Positions 59,077 to 64,000 of a stretch of DNA of 64,000 bases are shown here, one piece after another. The position numbers and the translations under genes are program-made. The first letter of the stretch is position 1. The number at the start of each line of letters is the position of its first letter. The notes beneath the pieces are model-generated. The model was not told the origin of the DNA. It made no database searches and was given only the letters and a program-made list of their open reading frames with translations. The stretch is from Vibrio cidicii (GTDB taxonomy: Bacteria > Pseudomonadota > Gammaproteobacteria > Enterobacterales > Vibrionaceae): assembly GCF_009763805.1 (NCBI RefSeq), contig NZ_CP046804.1:2232001-2296000 (forward strand), given 5' to 3'.

Positions 59077-59105
59077 GGGTTCTAGCGCTTTGGTCGCTAG
59101 AACCC
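59077..59105. other. Strong hairpin downstream of ffh
   Basis: GGGTTCTAGCG / CGCTAGAACCC perfect 11-bp stem, seven-base loop, about 10 bases past the ffh stop. There is no T-run on the ffh strand, so it is a stability or Rho-linked hairpin rather than a standard terminator. Confidence 0.6.
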
Positions 59106-59113
59106 AGTGTGGT

Positions 59114-60493
59114 TTAGCGACCGAATGGGTTGAAACCACCGCCGCCCATGCCACCCATCATGCCCTGCATATTGCGCATCATGCCTTTGATGCCGCCTTT
59201 TTGCATTTTCTTCATCATCTTCTGCATTTGGGTAAATTGCTTAAGAAGACGATTGACATCTTGCACTTGAGTACCAGAACCCGCCGCAATGCGCTTCTTA
59301 CGCGAGCCTTTGATCAGATCAGGGTTTTGACGCTCTTTCATTGTCATCGAGTTGATGATGGCTTCCATCTGCTTGAACATCTTGTCATCAACTTTGTCTT
59401 TGATGTCTGAAGGCAGTTGCGACATCCCCGGCAATTTGTCGAGCATGCCCATCATGCCACCCATGTTCTGCATTTGGCCAAGCTGCTCGCGGAAATCTTC
59501 CAGATCAAAGCCCTTCTTCTCTTTGAATTTCTGAGCGAGCTTTTGTGCTTTTTCATGGTCGACATTACGCTGCAGATCTTCAATCAACGACAGTACGTCG
59601 CCCATCCCCAGAATACGTGACGCCACACGATCTGGATGGAAAGGCTCTAGCGCGTCGGTTTTTTCACCCACACCCAAGAACTTAATTGGCTTGCCAGTAA
59701 TATGGCGCACAGAGAGCGCCGCACCGCCGCGAGCATCACCATCTACTTTAGTCAGGATCACGCCAGTTAATGGCAGCGCATCTCCAAAGGCTTTCGCGGT
59801 ATTGGCCGCGTCTTGACCCGTCATGGCATCAACCACAAACAAGGTTTCGACCGGTTTGATGGCCGAGTGAAGTTGCTGAATTTCCGCCATCATGGCTTCA
59901 TCAATCGCTAAACGGCCAGCGGTATCGACGATCAAGACATCAAAAAATTTCTTCTTCGCGTGATCAATGGCGGCATTAGCGATATCAAGCGGTTTTTGAT
60001 CCGGTGATGATGGGAAAAAATCGACACCAATGTCGCTTGCCAAGGTTTCGAGCTGTTTGATCGCCGCTGGGCGGTAAACGTCGGCAGAGACGACCAAAAC
60101 TTTCTTTTTATCGCGCTCTTTTAATAGCTTAGATAATTTACCGACCGAGGTGGTTTTACCCGCACCTTGCAAACCGGCCATCAAAATCACGGCAGGAGGC
60201 TGAGCAGCAAGATTAAGCGCTTCGTTCGATTCGCCCATCACCGCTTCAAGCTCACCTTGCACGATCTTGATAAACTCTTGCCCCGGAGTGAGTGATTTCG
60301 ACACTTCCACTCCGACCGCTTTTTCTTTCACGCGTGCAACAAACTCACGCACCACTGGCAAAGCGACATCCGCTTCCAGTAGAGCCATACGCACTTCACG
60401 TAGGGTATCTTTGATATTGTCTTCTGTCAGACGACCTTTACCGCTGATATTTTTCAGCGTTTTGGATAATCGATCCGTTAAATTCTCAAACAT
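59114..60493 (-). CDS. ffh: Signal recognition particle protein Ffh
   Basis: 459-residue GTPase that binds 4.5S RNA and signal sequences of membrane proteins. NG domain: GLQGAGKTTSVGKL, DTAGRLAIDE, TKVDGDARGG. The M domain is methionine-rich, with a C terminus MQKMMKKMQKGGIKGMMRNM and a Gly/Met tail. Divergent from ypjD. Confidence 0.97.
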   Translation of the reverse strand: MFENLTDRLSKTLKNISGKGRLTEDNIKDTLREVRMALLEADVALPVVREFVARVKEKAVGVEVSKSLTPGQEFIKIVQGELEAVMGESNEALNLAAQPPAVILMAGLQGAGKTTSVGKLSKLLKERDKKKVLVVSADVYRPAAIKQLETLASDIGVDFFPSSPDQKPLDIANAAIDHAKKKFFDVLIVDTAGRLAIDEAMMAEIQQLHSAIKPVETLFVVDAMTGQDAANTAKAFGDALPLTGVILTKVDGDARGGAALSVRHITGKPIKFLGVGEKTDALEPFHPDRVASRILGMGDVLSLIEDLQRNVDHEKAQKLAQKFKEKKGFDLEDFREQLGQMQNMGGMMGMLDKLPGMSQLPSDIKDKVDDKMFKQMEAIINSMTMKERQNPDLIKGSRKKRIAAGSGTQVQDVNRLLKQFTQMQKMMKKMQKGGIKGMMRNMQGMMGGMGGGGFNPFGR

Positions 60494-60705
60494 GCTTATC
60501 TCTTCGCTTAATCCGGCGATAAATTGTCGTGAGTATACCTTAGCCGATCGTCTAGAGATACCCGCGAAACCGCTCTAATCCACACTATTGGGGGTAAGTT
60601 ATTAATTTCAATATCTCAACTCTCACCATTGTTGATGATTGAACGTAGCCCCGAACCAAGTTGCAAGGTATACTTGCCCCATTCTTTTTGCCAACTTTCG
60701 GATAT

Positions 60706-61500
60706 ATGGACAGCATAATTGCCATCGGTGCGACAATTCTTTACGGATTAGCGATTGCGACCATAGTACCTGGGCTTTACCACCAAACGGGGATTAAAGC
60801 CAAAACGGTACTGGTGAGCGCGGTTTTAGCGCTCTGTTTTCACGCTTGGCTGTTAAGCGATCTGATTTTCGATGGTTACGGACAAAATCTCAGCATCTTG
60901 AACGTCGCGTCTCTGATCAGTTTCCTCATTTCACTGGTGATGAGTGCGGCGATGCTCAAAAACCGCCTGTGGTTCCTGCTGCCCGTGGTCTACAGTTTTG
61001 CGGCCATCAATCTTTCTGCCGCGACTTTTTTGCCCAGCACGTTTATTAAGCACTTGGAAAATGATCCCAAGTTGCTAATCCATATCTCTCTGGCGCTATT
61101 TTCCTACGCAACACTAACCATCGGCGCCTTGTATGCGTTACAGTTGGCTTGGCTCGATCATAAATTGAAAACCAAGAAAGCTTTGGCGATCAATCCCAAT
61201 TTGCCGCCCTTAATGTTGGTAGAGCGTCATTTATTCAAAATTATTCTGATCGGCAATCTTCTCCTCACACTGACGCTCATCACCGGATTTGTGTTTGTGC
61301 AAGATATGTTTGCCCAGGGGAAAGCGCACAAAGCTGTGCTCTCCTTTATTGCTTGGATTGTCTACTCGATTTTATTGTGGGGGCACTACCAACGAGGCTG
61401 GCGCGGGAAAAAAGTCACTTGGTTTGCGGTGGCGGGAGCAACCTTGCTCACTCTGGCGTATTTTGGCAGCCGCTTTGTGAAAGAGATTATTCTGCGATAG
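60706..61500 (+). CDS. ypjD: Inner-membrane protein YpjD (CcsA-like)
   Basis: 264-residue protein with eight predicted helices, of the cytochrome c assembly (CcsA/CcmC) superfamily. It starts MDSIIAIGATILYGLAIATI and has KAVLSFIAWIVYSILLWGHY near the end. It lies between ffh and the corB-like gene as in E. coli. A link to the adjacent CNNM-type protein in Mg2+/Co2+ resistance is suggested by the fixed gene order. True function is uncertain. Confidence 0.88.
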   Translation: MDSIIAIGATILYGLAIATIVPGLYHQTGIKAKTVLVSAVLALCFHAWLLSDLIFDGYGQNLSILNVASLISFLISLVMSAAMLKNRLWFLLPVVYSFAAINLSAATFLPSTFIKHLENDPKLLIHISLALFSYATLTIGALYALQLAWLDHKLKTKKALAINPNLPPLMLVERHLFKIILIGNLLLTLTLITGFVFVQDMFAQGKAHKAVLSFIAWIVYSILLWGHYQRGWRGKKVTWFAVAGATLLTLAYFGSRFVKEIILR

Positions 61501-61609
61501 GAACGTGAAGTTACGTTTGACAAGCAAAACAAAATCTTTTTGCAACGTTGACACTAGAAACGGGTTCAGTCATTAATTAATCAAGCCAACCAAAAGGAAA
61601 TATTGAGTT

Positions 61610-62884
61610 TTGGACGACATATCTACGGGTATCTTATTTGCGCTACTCGCGTGTCTTATCGTCATTTCGGGATACTTTTCCGGTTCAGAAACAGGGATGA
61701 TGTCACTGAACCGCTATCGGTTAAAGCACCTTGCCAATACCGGACATAAAGGAGCAAAACGAGTAGAAAAGCTCCTAAGCCGCCCCGACCGCCTCATCGG
61801 TCTGATCCTGATTGGTAACAACCTAGTCAATATTCTTGCTTCGGCTATCGCTACTATTCTTGGCATGCGTTTGTACGGCGATCTTGGGGTCGCTATCGCC
61901 ACCGGGGTATTAACCTTGGTGGTGCTGGTTTTTGCTGAAGTGACGCCAAAAACCGTTGCTGCGCTCTACCCTGAACGTGTCTCTTATGCCAGTAGCATAC
62001 TCTTGCTACTGTTGATGAAAATCCTCTCACCACTGGTGCTGTTGGTGAATTTTATTACCAACGGTTTTATTCGTTTACTCGGTTTAAAAGCACAACACGG
62101 TGAAGATCATCTTAGCTCCGAAGAGCTGCGCACGGTGGTGAATGAAGCTGGTAACCTCATCCCTCGTCGTCACCAAGACATGCTGGTCTCTATTTTGGAT
62201 CTTGAACATGTCACGGTGAACGACATCATGGTGCCGCGCAACGAGATCACGGGTATTGATATCAATGACGATTGGAAGTCGATCGTCCGCCAACTGACGC
62301 ATTCTCCTCACGGACGCATAGTGCTGTACCGCGATAAAATTGATGAAGCGGTCGGTATGCTACGCCTGCGTGAAGCCTATCGCTTGATGCTAGAAAAGAA
62401 CGAGTTCAATAAGGAGACGTTGCTGCGCGCTGCTGACGAGGTCTATTTCATTCCCGAAAGCACACCACTGAACGTACAGTTACTCAAATTTCAGCGTAAC
62501 AAACAGCGTATTGGCCTGATTGTTGACGAGTATGGCGACATCATCGGACTAGTGACTTTAGAAGATATTCTCGAAGAGATTGTTGGCGAGTTCACAACCT
62601 CGATTGCGCCTAGCCTTTCTGACGAAATCACCCCGCAAAACGATGGGAGTTTTCTCATTGAAGGGGCAACCAATATTCGTGATATCAACAAAGGGCTGAA
62701 GTGGAAACTGCCTACCGATGGCCCGCGCACACTCAACGGCTTGATCCTTGAGCATTTGGAAGAGATCCCCGAAAGTCACCTCAGCGTGCGGGTTGCCGGG
62801 CATCCGATGGAAATCGTCGCACTGGAAGAAAACCGGATTAAGCTGGTGAAAGTATTCCCTAAACGCAAACGAAAAAGCAGTTAA
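61610..62884 (+). CDS. CNNM/CorC-type HlyC domain transporter (YfjD/CorB-like)
   Basis: 424-residue membrane protein starting at TTG (61610) after AAGGAAA. The N-terminal DUF21 domain has three to four helices (ISGYFSGSETGMMSLNRYRL is the family signature). Two CBS domains come next (DIMVPRNEITGIDINDDWKS and LIVDEYGDIIGLVTLEDIL). A C-terminal CorC_HlyC domain (about 340-420) follows. Members export or regulate Mg2+ and Co2+. The start is unusual but no in-frame ATG lies close upstream. Confidence 0.88.
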   Translation: MDDISTGILFALLACLIVISGYFSGSETGMMSLNRYRLKHLANTGHKGAKRVEKLLSRPDRLIGLILIGNNLVNILASAIATILGMRLYGDLGVAIATGVLTLVVLVFAEVTPKTVAALYPERVSYASSILLLLLMKILSPLVLLVNFITNGFIRLLGLKAQHGEDHLSSEELRTVVNEAGNLIPRRHQDMLVSILDLEHVTVNDIMVPRNEITGIDINDDWKSIVRQLTHSPHGRIVLYRDKIDEAVGMLRLREAYRLMLEKNEFNKETLLRAADEVYFIPESTPLNVQLLKFQRNKQRIGLIVDEYGDIIGLVTLEDILEEIVGEFTTSIAPSLSDEITPQNDGSFLIEGATNIRDINKGLKWKLPTDGPRTLNGLILEHLEEIPESHLSVRVAGHPMEIVALEENRIKLVKVFPKRKRKSS

Positions 62885-62903
62885 GTTTTGTTTTTCGCAA
62901 CAC

Positions 62904-62946
62904 CAAAGTATAAGGCCCAGAGTGATACTCTGGGCCTTATACTTTG
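62904..62946. terminator. Long perfect inverted repeat between the corB-like gene and luxS
   Basis: Two 20-base arms, beginning CAAAGTATAAGGCCC and its complement, separated by only GAT. Lies between convergent genes and likely ends both, although neither side has a clear T-run. The perfection and length are unusual. Confidence 0.75.
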
Positions 62947-62975
62947 TCTATTAACTCAAATAACTCAAAGCGAAA

Positions 62976-63494
62976 CTAGTCGACTTTCAACTCTTTGAGC
63001 ATCTCTGCTGGCAATGCTAAGTCGTCGTTTTTATTGACTGAGATACCCGCGGCGAGAATGTTGCTGGCGATCTGTTTTGCCTCTTCCAGCGAGTGCATCG
63101 CCGCCGTACCACATTGGTACTCGTTCAGCTCTGGGATCTTGTTCTGACTTTCCACTTTCAGCACATCTTCCATCGATGCTTGCCACGCAGCAGCAACGCT
63201 TTGCTCTGTCGGCGCACCAATCAGGCTCATGTAAAAACCAGTGCGACATCCCATTGGCGAAATGTCGATGATCTCTACACTCTCTCCATTGAGGTGCTTG
63301 CGCATAAAGCCTGCATACAAATGCTCTAAGGTGTGGATCCCTTTTTCCGACAAAATGTCTTGGTTTGGCACAGTAAAACGTAAATCAAACACGGTAATGG
63401 TGTCGCCTTTTGGCGTTTGCATGGTTTTGGCAACACGCACGGCCGGTGCCTGCATTCTCGTGTGATCGACGGTAAAACTATCTAATAACGGCAT
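62976..63494 (-). CDS. luxS: S-ribosylhomocysteine lyase (AI-2 synthase)
   Basis: 172-residue iron enzyme that makes homocysteine and DPD, the precursor of AI-2. Metal ligands are [10 protein letters not shown] and the Cys in MGCRTGFYM. Start [20 protein letters not shown] at 63494 is the family start. It produces a signal that acts through LuxO/Qrr on SmcR, encoded elsewhere in the window. Confidence 0.97.
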   Translation of the reverse strand: MPLLDSFTVDHTRMQAPAVRVAKTMQTPKGDTITVFDLRFTVPNQDILSEKGIHTLEHLYAGFMRKHLNGESVEIIDISPMGCRTGFYMSLIGAPTEQSVAAAWQASMEDVLKVESQNKIPELNEYQCGTAAMHSLEEAKQIASNILAAGISVNKNDDLALPAEMLKELKVD

Positions 63495-63557
63495 TGCATC
63501 TCTCCTGATTGCATCGTCCCTACATTGCATGAAGGACGTGACTGGCTCACTTAAACT

Positions 63558-64000
63558 CTAAAATAGCCAGCTTCGGTTATCTTCCAACTCCTGGCGACAC
63601 TGTTTCAGTTGCCAGCCATACTCTTTCGCTTGTTGCTCTACTTTGCGTGCAACCTGCAGCAGCGAGGGCTTCTTCTGATGCGTATTGCGCTTAAAACCGC
63701 CACGCCCTTCATGATAAGCCAAATATTGACGATACGGATCCCACAGTGAAATACCTAGTTGCTTACGCGTTTCACTGGTGTACCAACCAATAAACATCAA
63801 AGAATCGTCGAAATTGGTGCGCGAACCACCGTGTCCTGTCGCCTGCTGAAAGTCTGCCCAAGCCGGATCTTGCGCTTGGGCATAACCATAAGCACTGCTC
63901 ACATGTCCCCAAGGAATAAAGCCCAGTAGATAATCTTTCGCTGGCCGCGCATCGTGGCGAAATGCACTTTCCTGTTTGACAAACGCCATCGCGACGTGAA
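63558..64000 (-). CDS. Lytic transglycosylase SLT-domain protein (C-terminal part)
   Basis: The gene runs in from beyond the right edge; about 147 residues are visible. HVAMAFVKQESAFRHDARPA contains the catalytic Glu of Slt/EmtA-type lysozymes. GYAQAQDPAWADFQQATGHG and DSLMFIGWYTSETRKQLGIS follow, then a basic C terminus. It cleaves peptidoglycan in the periplasm or outer membrane, judging by the family. The signal sequence is outside the window, so lipoprotein status cannot be judged. Confidence 0.85.
   Translation of the reverse strand, partial: HVAMAFVKQESAFRHDARPAKDYLLGFIPWGHVSSAYGYAQAQDPAWADFQQATGHGGSRTNFDDSLMFIGWYTSETRKQLGISLWDPYRQYLAYHEGRGGFKRNTHQKKPSLLQVARKVEQQAKEYGWQLKQCRQELEDNRSWLF

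Overview
The window is a chromosomal segment of a gammaproteobacterium, almost certainly a Vibrio of the V. vulnificus / V. navarrensis type. It carries a LuxR/HapR/SmcR quorum-sensing regulator, luxS, a chitin-regulated-type pilABCD cluster, and long blocks whose gene order matches Vibrio and, more loosely, the pdhR-aceEF-lpd / panBC-dksA-pcnB region of E. coli. The species call is inference from protein similarity recalled from memory. No rRNA, tRNA, CRISPR array, prophage or insertion sequence was seen.

Layout. 1-3250: end of a ferric-iron ABC importer (fbpB partial, fbpA) and the nitrogen-controlled glnK-amt pair with NtrC and sigma-54 sites. 3520-14530: accessory metal/siderophore locus with a TonB-dependent receptor, an OmpR-type two-component system, and an eight-gene operon (PepSY membrane protein, DUF2271, DUF4198, a small periplasmic protein, a DUF6162-like protein, and a ZnuABC-like transporter with two binding proteins). 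Three Fur boxes control it, and two of its promoters are 80% identical over 50 bp. 14650-21450: yacL, a cdaR-gntP-glycerate kinase cluster, acnB. 21700-34900: patatin-barrel protein, mrcB, hrpB, sfsA, dksA, gluQ, pcnB, folK, panB, panC. 35000-41100: yadGH, SulP transporter opposite carbonic anhydrase, hpt, smcR. 41300-48400: lpd, aceF, aceE, pdhR with two PdhR operators. 48800-56620: ampD, nadC, pilABCD, coaE, zapD, yacG. 56870-64000: rplS-trmD-rimM-rpsP, ffh, ypjD, corB-like gene, luxS, and a partial lytic transglycosylase.

The strongest unexpected signal is at the level of the sequence itself. Ten genes (fbpA, amt, yacL, acnB, mrcB, hrpB, smcR, aceF, pilC, coaE) are each broken by a single extra base. 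In all ten the reading frame is restored by changing GAAAC/GTTTC back to GAAC/GTTC. The slips fall in all three codon phases, on both strands, and in genes expected to be essential. This is not decay and not programmed frameshifting. It looks like a motif-specific base-calling error, and GAAC/GTTC is the known target of Dnd-type DNA phosphorothioation. The sequence may therefore be reporting a DNA modification whose genes lie outside this window.

Other points of interest are two arrays of the 7-bp unit CTAGGTG (8 and 12 copies), each followed by a closely similar terminator, and an AT-rich pilA suggesting allele exchange.
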